Positions 10,117 to 22,820 of a stretch of 64,000 nucleotides of DNA are shown here, in pieces. How positions within the stretch are numbered: position 1 is the first letter of the stretch; every line of letters begins with the position of its first letter. The notes under the pieces are model-generated. The model was not told the DNA's origin. It saw only the letters and a list, made by a program, of their open reading frames with translations, and did not search any database. Origin of the DNA: Taxawa tesnikishii (nom. ined.) (Eukaryota; Ascomycota; Dothideomycetes; Dothideales); assembly GCA_030247885.1 (NCBI GenBank), contig JAPDRO010000001.1, forward strand, positions 62,001-126,000, read 5' to 3'. Position numbers and translations under genes: made by a program.

Positions 10117-12371
10117 TCAGGCTTTCGGTTCCGCTTGATCATTTCCAGCGTTGAACTTAGCTTGCGTCGCCGCGTTTTCCGGGCCGGGATTCAAAGGCAT
10201 GAGAGTGTTTTCGTCGCGAGGCATTGTCCTTCTCGTAATAGCGTTCCATCCAGTCACTGTGATTGCTGTGTTTCCTCTGCAGCGTGCCGGCAATCGAACT
10301 GACATAGAAGCAAAAGACTCCTTAGGATCATTCCGTCTCTTTGAGTATGGGCTTCAGCTTTGAGTCGGCTTTCTTCAGGGGACGTCCGAAATCGCTGTAG
10401 TTCTTCGCCCTCAGATTTCCATCTGCATCGACGAGCTTACTCTTGGCCTGGTCGCTAAGCACGAAGTTTATGATGCGCTGGGGCGCGGCGACGTTGATGG
10501 CGGCTGGACGTTCCGTCTCTACTGTGAGAGCCGCTTTGGATGGTAGGCATCGTGAAGTGCAATGGACCTGTTGTGACCCTAATATGTCGCGGATCAGGAT
10601 GATCCAGGTTTCGGAGCTGTTCCACTTCGGATTTGGATGTATCTGGGCTCTGGTGCTTCTCCTCGGTTCAAAAAGGGTCTGCAATGCAGGCCGAGTTTCC
10701 GCAGTATGGCCAAGGTATCCTTCAACACGAGCCAGAAGATGCACAGGATCAACAGAGTTACAGAACAGACTGGCCAAGCCCAAACGCCGAGAACGTGCTG
10801 CGTAAAGAAAGGCCCGTGACGCCACGAGTTGATACCAGTGGCAATTGGCGGCCTGATACGTGACAGTTTTCACTGGAGTAAAGAATTTAGGACCAGGTGG
10901 GCGAAGTACAAGACCAGTCGTAGCCTGCTCAAAGAAATTTCGAAAGACATCTGCCATCTGATTCCAGCGTCGGGCCACACAGAATCGAAACTTGTCTTGA
11001 CCATCGAGATCCATGCCGCCATCATCGGCATCAGCCGAACGTTCAGTCCGCACCAATGCCCAAGCATAAGATTCCCAATCGGCATCGCCTCCAGTGCCAA
11101 AGTTTTTGCTGCCATCGCGAGTCAAAACTGCATATGTTTCACATTGCTGCCCGCTGTGGCCTGGGAGATCAAGAATAGCAAGCTTCGTGGCGATGGTTGG
11201 CATGGCGCGCGTTTGACAAATGACCGTAACATCAGGTGCCTCTTGTTTGATACAATCGCCAATGTGCAGATCCCGGTTCGTGGCAGTCGTCGCAAGTTCA
11301 TCACTCGCGGAGGTATCGATCACACAAACGACTGACTCTGCTGGCAAGGGAACGGGATTGCCCACACCATCTCGTATGGCAACCTTACCGTTGACCAGCA
11401 CACCAACGGAAGCTTGATATTGAGTGTATGAAGCCGCCAAACCACGTGCAGGATGCGTAGTGGTGTTTTAAGCGGATCATAACCTGTGACTGGACAATCA
11501 GCAGCAATGAGATTATTCACAAGTCTACCAGGATGATTACCGAAAATGACAACGTGCGATCCAGGTGGATGCATATTCATAATCATTTCCGCGAGAGCAG
11601 CGTACTTGACCGGTGGCATGATAGTGGCGAGCAAAGAAGCATTCATGACATGGGAATCGGCGTTGAGATTGACCGTGGCAGCAGTCTCCAATGGGTGGAG
11701 CGGCGGAACATCCGGCATACGAGATTGAGGCCTAATTCCGACGTCACCGATAACTTCGGTGGTATCGTCATAGGCATCACCTCGTGGAACAGGTGGCATG
11801 CTGCCACCATCAAGAACCGGAGGAGGCATTTCATGACCGACAAGACGACGGATGCTGCGCAAATCTGCTTGATTGAACCGTTGTGGGTCGTGATCCCCGA
11901 GCGCAAACGTAGTCGTGAATTGTAAGGATGAATCACCGTAATCAATACGGATGTTCGCCCTGACGGAACCCATTGCGACACGACCCGCTTCATTGAGGCA
12001 GAGCATGACAGCACGACGAGCAGCGAAGACAAGATCAGAGGCGGCCATGAGCATCGTCGGTTCACGACGCCCAGTGACTTGAACCGGTTCCACAACAGCA
12101 CCGAGAAAACCACTATTGACAGCGAAAACATCCTCTTGGATTTCCATAATACGAGCCACGGCGCCACGGCTGGTTATGGCATTGGAATGGCGGAGAAGAT
12201 CGGGAGTAGCTTGATTGGCGGTGTGGACGGTGCGAAGAAGACGAAGATCGAGGGGTTGACTGGCAAGGTCAACGACAACAGGGAACTCGGCGATCCAGAG
12301 TGGACTGGTGTCTTGACGATAGTCCGGTGCGTCTAACCAATTAGAATGATCAGTGGTAGTAATAGCGACAC
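10117..12371 (-). CDS. uncharacterised protein with methyltransferase-like Rossmann motif, 5' exon not resolved
   Basis: A long protein of about 750 residues that I cannot name. Around residues 275-301 of the first open stretch, SHVVIFGNHPGRLVNNLI followed by CPVTGYDPL resembles motif I and the acidic motif of class I SAM-dependent methyltransferases, including viral capping enzymes. The frame breaks at the T4 run 11466-11469; one extra base joins YDPLKNTTTHPARGLAASY to the next 370 residues. A second break near 10340 (two bases short or one too many) would add a tail, KRRNDPKESFASMSVRLP to AGNDQAEPKA, ending at 10117. The exon begins after a good acceptor (CTAAC at 12381-12385, ACAG to 12372); a GTTAGT donor at 12465 is the likely partner, but the upstream exon frame does not fit cleanly. 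Methyltransferase activity is inference from a fold-level motif only. Confidence 0.5.
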
Positions 12372-12689
12372 CTGTCAAGTGTTAGTGTGATATCGAAAGT
12401 CGCAACGATAGGGATAAAAGGAGCATGTGTCCGTGTTCTGACAGCCTACCCCTGAACAAACTAACCGGTTAGAGAGGCTGGCCCTTAGGGTCAGCTGATC
12501 AGGGACTTGTAGAGCGACATTGCTTCGAATCTGCCATACTGAGGCACTCCGGCAGGCAGTTTACAGACCTAGCAGCTGGTCCCTCGAAGACAAGGAAGTG
12601 GGTAAGTGTTTGGGGGTGGTAGAGTAGTGTGGGCCGCACAGCCGCCCTTATGCAGACGATCTTTGCTTATTGGCTCGTGGAAATGTGAG
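12372..12689. other. probable intron and 5' region of the methyltransferase-like gene
   Basis: On the minus strand a GTTAGT donor at 12465 and a CTAAC...ACAG acceptor at 12385-12372 define a likely 94-bp intron. Two overlapping ATGs lie just upstream (about 12520-12540), but their frames stop before the donor or arrive in the wrong phase. Either another base is missing here or the first exon lies elsewhere. Nothing else is seen. Confidence 0.4.
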
Positions 12690-13260
12690 AGACGGGCATT
12701 GTGGTAGGGTAACAAGAGATAGGAAAACCAGCACCCTCACCACCATGTCGGCCAGCACTACCGGGGGATATATTTGCCGTAGCAGGAACCATATTGGGCC
12801 GACTCGACTTGTTTCCCATGTCGAGCAGTCGCTCTTTGATGGATGTCTTCATGGCGTCCCTTTGCTCAGAAGAAGCCACCTTGCCGCCTTCTCCTGAGCA
12901 GCTTTGAGGTCCCTTTTCGTCTTGGCCGCCTCCTCAGTCTCGGCTCTCATGGCAGCTTTGACTTCCTTATCTGGCTATCGAAGCTAGGTCAAGAGTCTTG
13001 AACTTCTGTTGGATCCTGCATTTGGGATTGTTGAGCTAAAGGTAAGGTGACAGCTGGCTAGTCGTAAAGTACGTTTAGCATGTTCCAGATCCGATGTTGT
13101 TTCTCTTAAGCACTGCTGTACCCTAGAAATCTGAGTGCAAAACCGGGTAACCTCTTGAGTCTTAACTTGAGAGGTACCAATCTCTACAAAGCTTGCCCAC
13201 AAATACCACGACTCGTACAGCAAAAGACGTACCTTTGCGCTCTCAATGGTCCGGGAGCCG
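12690..13260 (-). pseudogene. coiled-coil protein fragment next to the AT-rich block
   Basis: A charged, helical-looking stretch (MRAETEEAAKTKRDLKAAQE onward) can be read on the minus strand from about 12950. A missing G at 12879-12880 joins it to VASSEQRDAMKTSIKERLL and then a Gly/Ser-rich segment to about 12668. Upstream, 13260-12984 is open in another frame and heptad-like (RVQQCLRETTSDLEHAKRTL); a GTACGT donor near 13233 or an AG near 12976 could splice these parts. The family is not recognised and no start codon can be fixed. Being a gene interrupted or truncated near the AT-rich block is an inference. Confidence 0.3.
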
Positions 13261-13490
13261 GGATGATTGTGCTGCCGGATAACTCCAATTCCGCGTCGAT
13301 AAAATGACGGATCAAAGTCAGATTGAAAGCCGCTTAGGCTACGCGACTTCCCCAGCCCGTGCCGCAGAACAGCATTGCAGCATTGCCATGTAACACCAAC
13401 CTATTCTCGCGTTCAAAAGGTCCGGGTCTCGAGCGGGAAAATCCGCTGTCCGCCCCGCCAAAATCGCGTTTTTGGCCCGGTTAATGCTTA
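13261..13490. other. GC-rich boundary sequence before the RIP block
   Basis: Last stretch of normal composition. At about 13420-13482 it holds G/C runs separated by A/T runs (GCGGGAAAATCCGC, CGCCAAAATCGCG, TTTTTGGCCCGG), which resembles terminal or subterminal repeats of fungal hAT-type transposons. No second terminus or transposase is visible, so this is only a resemblance. Composition changes within a few tens of bases after 13480. Confidence 0.35.
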
Positions 13491-14068
13491 TTTTCATTAT
13501 TTTTCAAGATATAGCCCTTTAACTATAAAGTAATACCTTCTAAATATAGTGTCTCTAAGCTCTTTTATTGTTAGTAAGTAAATCTACTAAGTTATATAAG
13601 TTTTATAACCTTTTATAATATATAAGTATTTAATATAATATATTCTATTACTAAGCGGCTACTTCCTACTAAGTAGCTACTCCTTACTAATATCGCGACT
13701 ATTATAAACTATTACCTTTATACTATAATATTATATAAAAATATACTTTAATTTATAATATTATTTAGAAGTATTACTATTGTTTATATTTACTATTTCT
13801 ATAGTATAAGTACGTATATTATAGCTAGTCTTATTATAATGTCTATAGTACTTTTACGTATATACTTTCTTTATAAGTTATTTAGTATTTTCCTTATTAT
13901 TACTATTCTTTTTAACTATTAAATCTTATATATTACTTACTATTAAGCTCTCTTCTATTTAAATATACTTTCTTTTATAACTATACTACTTTATTAACGC
14001 CTTAATTAACTTTCGAAGACTTATAATTTCCCTTATTTATAACTTTAATTTATAACTTATAATAGCTA

Positions 14069-15915
14069 ACGTATTTTATTACTAAGTAGTTTACTATTAC
14101 TAAGTAGTTCGCCCTTACTAATATTGCGACTATTATAGACTATTACCTTCGTACTATAATACTATATAAAAACATACTCTAGTCTATAGTATTATTTAGA
14201 AGTATCGCTATTATTTAAATCTACTATTTCTATAGTATAAGTACGCATATTATAGCTAGTCTTATTATAATATTTATAGTACCTTTACGTATATATCCTC
14301 TTCGTAAGCTAGGTAGTACTTTCGTTACTACTATCGTCCTTATTAGCTATTAAATCTTATACGTTACTTACTATAAGACTTTCTTCTATTCGAATATACT
14401 TTCTTTTACGACTACGCTACTTTATTAACGCCTTAATTAACTTTTAAAGACTTATAATTTCCCTTGTTTATAACTTTAATTTATAACTTATAATAGCTAT
14501 ACCTTTAGTAAGCGAATCTATAGCTTATAAAAGAAGCGAAATAGGCGAATCTTTATATAGTTATATACGCTTATAAACTAGCGTTATTTACGCTTTTATT
14601 TCCTTTAAATTAGCTAGTATTTTAGACTCCTATAAGGTAACTTTTAATAGTACGAGTATCGGCGTATAAAGTACTACGTTAAGCTTCGATAGTACTCGCT
14701 CTAAGTTATAAGGAACTAATCTAGCGCCTTTAAAGCTTACCTAGATATTATCCTTTATAATTACCTTATTAAAAGTAATATAAAAGGCTAGTAAGAAGGC
14801 CTCTTTCTTAACTTATATAATAGAGTACCGTAACTAGTTATTAATCTTCGCGTTATATACTTACTTTAAGGGGGCAAAATAGCTTACGTTAAGTAACTAT
14901 AATAAGTATAATAAGTATAAGAGTATATAAAGAATAATAATCTTTTGTTCTTTATAGTAGTTATAGAAGTCGTAACTATTATAACTCTTATAACTATCTA
15001 TAATTAGTAGGTAGTATATACTTACTTAACGCGCCTTTATATACGCGTTAAAGTACTTTAATTACTTTAAAGTAAACTTATTCGTCGTTTAGCTATTAGC
15101 GCTAGTCTTAATTACTTAATCGCGAGGTAAGTTAATATACTAGCTTAATATAAGGACCTTACTATTAAAGATAATAAAGGGTAAAATAACTTACTTAATA
15201 GCGTAAATACCTTAAATAATTATAACTTACTTTTAGTTACTTAGTTATACCTTTTAAGATTACTTTGTTTCTTAAAGTTTATAAAGACTATTTAAGCGTT
15301 AATTATACTTATTATAAAGCTTATCTTATTAAAGTTATATATATCTTTATTTAGGATATTATACTTTTTCTTTATCTTTTAACTAGCTCGAATTAAAGCG
15401 TTATAACGCGTACATCTTTATTTAAGACTTACTAACAATTATATAAACGACTACGTCGAAGCTTAACTTCCTTAATATACGTTTTAAACTTATCTACTTA
15501 GTACTTACTAATAGGCCCTTTACTACGCGTAGCTAGTATATTATTAGCTATTTCTTCTACTATAGTCCTTATAGTACTTATTTCTCGTAAGTTTAGCTCG
15601 AGTATACGTACTACTATTACCTCCTCCTTTATCTTTTATAGTTTCTTTAAGTTAAACTTATAGTTGCGTTATATAAGCTTTCTATCGCGTTATTATTTTA
15701 AAGTTATTCGAGGGACGTCGAATACCTTAGACGCATATCTTTAGCTATTAGGAGGAATTACTTAGGTAGCCTTAATAGTAAAGTATAGTATACCTTTATT
15801 ATAGGTTAATTACGCGTTACGTTATAAAGGTATTATTATAATAGTTTATAATAGTCGCGATATTAGTAAGAGCGGACTACTTAGTAATAGTAGACTACTT
15901 AGTAATAAAATACGT
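14069..15915 (-). mobile_element. Fot1/pogo-type DNA transposon, complete length, nested, RIP-dead
   Basis: Exactly 1847 bp between TA duplications at 14067-14068 and 15916-15917. Inverted repeats of roughly 77 bp begin ACGTATTTTATTACTAAG. Minus-strand translation keeps the Fot1 transposase pattern, for example YLLIIDSYKSYNS at about 14980-15020, which corresponds to the second catalytic Asp region. Stops from CpA to TpA change break the frame throughout. It is inserted into the host Fot1 copy: the flanking bases GCTA and TATCTTTAG rebuild the uninterrupted family sequence. Confidence 0.93.
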
Positions 15916-16768
15916 TATATCTTTAGTAAGTAAATTTATAACTTATAAGAAAGGTAAAATAAGCGATTTTTTATATTATTATATTCGCTCGTAAATTAGT
16001 ATTATTTACGCCTTTATTTCCTTTAGGTTAACTAGTATTTTAGACTCTTATAAAGTAACTTTTAATAATATAAGTATTAGCGTATAAAGTATTATATTAA
16101 GCTTTAATAGTACTTACTTTAAATTATAAGAAACTAAACTAGCGCCTTTAAAGCTTACTAGGATATTTTCCTTTATAACCGCCTTATTAAAAGTAGTATA
16201 AAAGGCTAGTAGGAAGGCTTCTTTCTTAACTTATATAGTAAAGTATTATAACTAGTTATTAATCTTCGCGTTATATACTTACTTTAAAGGGGCAAAATAG
16301 CCTACGTTAAGTAACTATAATAAATACGACAAGTATAAGAGTATATAAAGAATAATAATCTTTTATTTTTTATAGTAGTTACAAAAATCGTAACTACTAT
16401 AACTCTTATAGTTATTTATAATTAGTAAGTAGTATATACTTACTTAATACGCCTTTATATATACGTTAAAGTACTTTAATTACTTTAAAGTAAACTTATT
16501 TATCGTTTAGTTATTAGCACTAGTCTTAATTACTTAATCGCAAGGTAAGCTAATATACTAGCTTAATATAAGGACCTTACTATTAAAGATAATAAAGGGT
16601 AAAATAACTTAATAGCGTAAATACCTTAAATAATTATAACTTACTCCTAGTTACTTAACTATATCTTTTTAGAATTACTTCGTTTCTTAAAGCTTATGAA
16701 GACTATTTAAGCGTTAATTATACTTATTATAAACTTAGACTTATTAAAGTTATATATATCTTCGTTTA

Positions 16769-16935
16769 TATTATAAGATAATAGCTACCTAGTCTAAATA
16801 AATAGTTATATAACCTATTAAGTTAAGCGAGGAATCTCTTTATTTCCTAGTTACCGTTATAAATAGCTTAATTAATTAATAAGTTATAGTTAGTTCTACT
16901 ATATATTCGGTTATAGTTAAGTACTTAGTTTAACT
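16769..16935 (+). repeat. 5' LTR of Copia copy 1
   Basis: 167 bp, starting TATTATAAGATAATAG (TG mutated to TA) and ending GTTTAACT. It matches the partner at 22087-22253 apart from transitions. It is followed directly by AGTTATAAGCCCGGG, the place where a primer-binding site is expected; I could not match it to a tRNA. Confidence 0.92.
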
Positions 16936-16985
16936 AGTTATAAGCCCGGGTTTATAATAGCTTACTACTTAATTAAGTATAATAT

Positions 16986-17226
16986 ATTTTATACTTAAAA
17001 GGGCTATAATAAGTAGTAAGACTAGTATAATTAATACTTATATTAAAAGGGCTACTATAAGTAGTAAGATAAACATAATTCCTATATATAAAAGGGCTAC
17101 TAAAAGTAGTAAGACTACTTATAAAAGTATACTAGTACTTAGAAAAGTTATAAAGTAATAAGACTAAGTACTATAGAGTATAGTAACTAAAAGGGCTATA
17201 ATAAGTAGTAAGACTAGTTATACTAA
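16986..17226 (+). repeat. leader repeat array of Copia copy 1
   Basis: Five imperfect units of the type AAGGGCTAYnnnnGTAGTAAGACTA, spaced about 40-60 bp, between the 5' LTR and the gag-like region. The same array occurs in the other Copia copies. Some units sit in short inverted repeats that would place AAGGGCT in a loop. Confidence 0.75.
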
Positions 17227-20200
17227 GCTAAGCTCTTTATTACTAAGAGCTTACTAAGTATTATAGAGCCTACTCTACTTTTATAAATACTAAAGTCTAC
17301 TAACTTATTACTCTTCCTTTCGCGCTAATTCGATTTTACTATACTATTTTAATTTATATAAACGACTATAATAAGCTTAATAGACGAATTCTTTAGTAAG
17401 AGGAGGCCCGTTTTTATTCTTATAAAAGGGAATTTAGAGAGATAGTTTATACTTATAAGAGAGTAGTTAATAGGAGAGAATATCTAGTTTATTATTAGAA
17501 GTAAATTAAAAGAAAAGGAAAGTATATAAACGATAACTTTATCTTTAACTCTAAGGGAAGGGTCTATAATAGTTATATAACTTCTTATTTTCTTATCTTA
17601 TATTTAAGCTAATATAAAAACTAAATACTAAATTACTATTTATATTAGTAAGGATAACTAAGACTAAATTAAGGACCTAAATATAGTTATAACTAAATAA
17701 AAGGAGCTAAGGAATAAATACTTAAATAAGCTTTAAATAATAATAAGGTAGTACTTATAGGATTTTATTAACTATAAAATAAGTCTAAAGACAACTATAA
17801 ATAAAGTATAAACTTAACTAGTTAAGCTAAGTAAAAAGGTAGCTACTACTTAACTAGATATAGTAACTATTAAGAAGCTAAGTAAGAGACTTTAGTAACT
17901 ACTTTAGGCTTTACTAAATAAATATATTATCGTAAGGGATACTATTAATACTTAGATAAATCTACTAATTAAAGAGTTAATCCTTAAGCTTTAAGAAAAA
18001 GAAGCTTCTCTTAAGGCTAAGGCTAACTAATTTACTTTTCTTACTAAAAGGTATTAATAATAAAAGACGTCTAATAAAAGGAGATCTTAGTTACTAAATT
18101 AAGCTAAGTATTATCTTTATAATAGTAACTACTAGCTAAAAACTACCCCTTTCTTAAAGATATAAGGACTATAGTTAAAGATAAAAGGAAGTAAAAGAGG
18201 TCTTAAGCTAAGCTAAAGAGGAATAATAATAATATAATAGACTTAATTAATAAGCTTTATAAGGAGGTTATAAACTTAAAGTAAGAAAGGATAAGCTTAA
18301 AGTAAAAAAGAAGAAGTATAAAGCCTTTAAAGCTAAGGAAACTTTAACCTTAAGTAAATCCTAGACTATAAAGTTAAACCTATTAAACTAAGATTAGAAG
18401 TCTACGGACCTTATTAAGGAAGTTACTTATTTCTTTAAGGAAGTAAAAAGTAAGGTTTTCTACTAAAGCTAAGCCTTTAATACTAGTATAAGTTTATATA
18501 TAACTAACTAACTTTAGTTATTTAAGGGACTACTTTAAGATATTTTAAGACGAAAGATTATAGTAAGAGGAGGAGTTTTATTCTTAAACTACTAAGGTAT
18601 AGTAGAAATAATAAAGATAAGAACTTAATCCTTTTATTAAAGATACTCTATATTCCTAATCTTAAAGCTAACTTATTATCTAAAAGGAAAATATATAAGA
18701 GCGGACTCTATAGGACCTTCGATAAAGATAATATATACTTAAAAGATAAATAAGGAAATATTATAGTAAAGGTAAGGTATAAAGGTAATATCTATATTAT
18801 AAATAAGATTACTTCGCTAAATAATTAATATACGTTTCGAGCTATATTAAGTACTTATTAGAGTTCTATTCTATTAAATTTACGAGATAAAATTACTTAC
18901 TAATAGGTAGAATTTATATAACTTTAAGAGCCGAGTAATTAGCTAGCTAATATACCTAAGGATTTACTAATAAAAGCCGAGGTAAATATTATATAGCTCT
19001 CGGAGCTATATAAAGATCTAATAAATAGTCCCGAAAAGGTACTAGTAAAAGATATAGCCTAAAAGTAGAAATACTAACTATAGTATAAAAGGCTTACTTA
19101 TCTTAAGGCTAAAAAGATTAGTAACTTATATAAGGTTATAATACTTACTAAACTAATTTAGATTAATAAAAGCTATTAATATAAGATTTATACGCTTACT
19201 AAGATTAGGAATAAGAAGAGACTTCTCTTAATAAGAAAGCTAAAAGTACTTAACTTAGTCTATATAAATATTTACGAACTATTTAAACTATTATAGTAAG
19301 AGTATATTATATTCCTTCTTATTATAAATAACTACTTAAGGAAAGCCTAGATCTATAGACTAAAGACTAGGAATAAAGCTCTTACTTACCTTTAGTAATA
19401 AAAGAAGAAGGTAAAACTCTAAAGTAAAGCTAAGCTTAAGGCTATTAGAAGTAATAATACTCTTAAGTTAAAGGAACTCTTTTAAAAGTAAGAGAAATAA
19501 GAGGGAATTTAACCTTAGTTTACTATTACTTAAATATCTTTATAAAATAGAGTTATTAAAAGAAGTAACTAGACTATAAAGTTTAATATAAAGGTAATAC
19601 TTAAGGACGTAGAGCTACTAAATAAGTTCTAGTTCGAAGTAATATAAACTAATATTTACTTTAGAAACCTTATATCTAATAGACTAGTTATTAATAGTAG
19701 ATAGTTTAGTCTTAAGGAATCTTTTATTAGAATTACCCTATTAATCGACTATATTAGAGTCTAAAGTTATAAAGTTATTACTTATATAAACCTAAAATCC
19801 CTACCTTTATTCTTAAAATAAAATAAGCTAATAAATAAAAGTAAAGTTAAAGTCTTTATAAGCTATATTAAAGGTACTACTAAGTAATAAAAGCTCTAAG
19901 TACTAGATATAAGAAAGATAATTATAGGTAAAGTAGTTAAGTTCTTTAAGATAAAAAGGGAGGGAATATTAAGCTTAATATACCTATTAGATTTACTCTA
20001 AATATAGTACCCTAAAGGAGACTAGTTAGTAAACTAAGAAGGTAGCTAATAGAGCTTATACTAAGTATTTATAAAGATATACTATAGTAGGAGGAGTTTC
20101 TTAAGACTATAAATTAGAAAGAGTCTTATATAACCTAATAGGAAGAGTCTTTATAAAAAGAACTATAATAGGAAAAGTAAGAAATAATTATTTTAACTTA

Positions 20201-22086
20201 GCTAAGAAACGTATTTTCTTACGTTAAGATTCTTACTTTAGCTTTATTAAAGAAGGTCTTTTCTTATGTCGAAATCTTAATACTTAAGAAAATAAGAAGG
20301 AATCTTAATAAAGACGAGTTAGAAATTAACTATAAGTTAACTAAGATCTTTAAGGCTCTTATAGCTCTACTTATAAAAGAAGGATAAAGTTAAGTTATCG
20401 CTCTTTTTAAGGTTAATTAAATAGAAAAGGAGTTTACTTTTATAGTAAAAGGTAAGATAAATATCCTAATTCTACAAACTTATTTAAAAGCTATTTATAA
20501 CTCTATTTAGGGAAAACTCTAAAAGGAAACTATTAAAAAGGAGCTAGATACTTTGTAAGTAAATATAACGTTTAAAATAGCTACCTTACTAAAGGGGTAT
20601 AATATCGTATTAAGTAAATAAGTTTTCGATACTAAGTTTAACTTAAATAAATCTCTAAATAAACTAAAGGCTAAGCTAGTAGTAAGAGGATTCTCCTAGA
20701 AGTACGGTATTAATTTTAAATATACTTTTACTCTTACCTTAAGGTATAATACTTTAAGAGTCTTTTTAGCTATTATTATAATCGAGGATCTAAAGTACTA
20801 TTAAGTAGATATTAATTATACTTTTACTAAGTTATTTTTAAAGGAGAAGATTTATATAGTACCTCTACTTAGTATTAATCTCGCCCTTAGCTAAGTACTT
20901 AAAGTTCTTAAGAGTCTATATAGTCTTAAGTAAGTAGTAAGGAACTAAAACTAAAACTATATATTATAGCTTTAGCTAGGCTTCGTTTAAAGTAAGGTAA
21001 ACTCGTATCTTTTAATTTACTTAAAAAGGAAGATACTTCTCCTTATTTACGTAAATAATATTTAAGTAGTATATAAGGACATTAATAATATCCTATAGTT
21101 TAAAGAGGCTTTTACTTTTATCTTTAAAATTAAGGACTTAAGAGAGATTAACTTTATCTTTAAAGTAAGAATTATAAAGGATAAGGAAGCTAAAATAATT
21201 AGAATAAACTAGTCTTATTATATTAAAGACATTCTTACCGAATATAATATAAAGAAAAATAAAGCTTACTTAATAAAGGTACTATTAAATAACTATAATA
21301 TATTAAGACTAGCTAGACTTTAAGATATAAGAGTAAACTAAAGAGAGTACTAGTATTTAATTAAAAAGATAGTTTACCTTAGTATTTTAATAAGGCCTAA
21401 TATTACCTTTACCTTAAGTAAACTAAGCTAGTACCTTATAGATCTAGTAGAGTTTTATACTAAGGTAACTAAGGGAATCTTAAGGTACTTAAGATTAAAT
21501 ACTAACTTAGTAATTATTTTAAGAGTATATTAAGACTAATATTTAACTAGCTTTTCTAACTCTAACTATATAATAAATAAACGAAATAAGATCTCTATCC
21601 TTAGTAATATATTTATGTTCGGAGGAGGACTAATTAGCTAAATAAGTAAGAAGTAAAAGTTAGTAGTAACCTCTACTATAGATACTAAGTATATAGTAAT
21701 ATATACTTACTTAAAGTAATTATAATAGCTTATACTATTCTTAAGAGATATAAGCTATTAGTACCTTATTAGTAGTAACTTCTTTAAGCTAATAATTTAA
21801 GAGGAGCTAAAGTTTACTATTAAATTACTTATTATACTTAAAGGAAATAACTAAGCTACTTTCTCTCTTATTTAAGATATATATACTTATAATAAATTAA
21901 AGCATATCGATATAGCTTATTACTATATTAGAAATCTATATAAGAGGAAGAAGATTAATATTAAGTTTATTAGTATATAAGAGATAATTATTAACGGCTT
22001 TATAAAGCCTCTTTAAGGTTAGTATTTCTAGAGGTTTATTAGTTAACTTAGACTATCTAAAGAGGACTAATTTAGCTAAGGAAGAG

Positions 22087-22253
22087 TATTATAAGATAAT
22101 AGCTACTTAGTTTAAATAAATAGTTATATAACTTATTAAGTTAAGTAAGGAATTTCTTTATCTCTTAGCTACCGTTATAAATAGCTTAATTAATTAATAA
22201 GTTATAGTTAGTTCTACTATATATTCGGTTATAGTTAAGTACTTAATTTAACT
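22087..22253 (+). repeat. 3' LTR of Copia copy 1
   Basis: 167 bp and colinear with the 5' LTR; followed by attta, matching the 5' flank gttta, and then the interrupted Fot1 sequence resumes (GGATATTATAC). Confidence 0.92.
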
Positions 22254-22820
22254 ATTTAGGATATTATACTTTTTCTTTATCTTTTAATTAGCTTAAACTA
22301 GAGCGTTATAATACGTACGTCTTTATTTAAGGCTCGCTAATAATCGTATAAATAACTATATTAAAGCTTAACTTCCTTAGTACGCGTTTTAAACTTATTT
22401 ACTTAGTACTTACTAATAAGTCCTTTACTATACGTAGTAAGTAAATCGTTAGTTATTTCTTTTACTATAGTCCTTATAGTACCTATTTCTCGTAAGTCTA
22501 ACTCGAGTATATATACTACTATTACTTCTTTCTTTATCTTCTTTAACTTCTTTAAGTTAAGCATAGTTATATTATATAAGCTTTCCGTCGCGTTATTATC
22601 TTAGCGTTATTTAAAGGACGTCGTATACCTTAAATACGTATTTTATACTATTAGGAAGGGTTACTTAAGTAGCCTTAATAGTAAGATATAGTATACCTTT
22701 ATTATAAGTAAATTACGCGTTACGTTATAGTAGTATTATTATAATAGTCTATAATAGTTATAATATTAATAAGGAATAACTACTTAGTAAGGAGTAGTTA
22801 CTTAGTAATAAAATACGTTA

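Larger units (their letters stand above)
16769..22253 (+). mobile_element. Ty1/Copia LTR retrotransposon, copy 1, RIP-dead
   Basis: 5485 bp, flanked by the 5-bp duplication gttta/attta (differing only by G/A). It has two 167-bp LTRs, then a leader with stem-loop repeats (about 16986-17226), gag-like coding, integrase, reverse transcriptase and RNase H in Copia order. Recognisable protein remnants include the integrase-side NLVYINIYELFKLL and the RT region SLLIYVNNI at about 21040-21065, the relic of the Copia LLIYVDDI motif. A purine-rich tract (AAGGAAGAG) precedes the 3' LTR. It lies inside the host Fot1 copy. Many stops; not functional. Confidence 0.92.
13638..22818 (-). mobile_element. Fot1/pogo-type DNA transposon, host copy split by two insertions
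   Basis: Tc1/mariner-superfamily element with DDE transposase read on the minus strand, dead by RIP. It survives as three pieces, 13638-14067, 15916-16768 and 22254-22818, which add up to about 1842 bp, close to the 1847 bp of the intact relatives. The ends carry the family's terminal inverted repeat (ACGTATTTTATTACTAAG, here mutated to ATATATTCTATTACTAAG on the left). The middle piece still matches the nested copy base for base apart from transitions. It was invaded by another Fot1 copy at a TA site and by a Copia element with a 5-bp TSD. Confidence 0.88.

Noticed and set aside
13420-13482. A tRNA gene (GGTCCGGGTCTCGAGC resembles a T-arm)
   Set aside because: No acceptor, D-arm or anticodon stem can be folded around it.
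16986-17226. CRISPR-like array
   Set aside because: Units are imperfect, unevenly spaced, lie at the same place in every Copia leader, and the sequence is eukaryotic.
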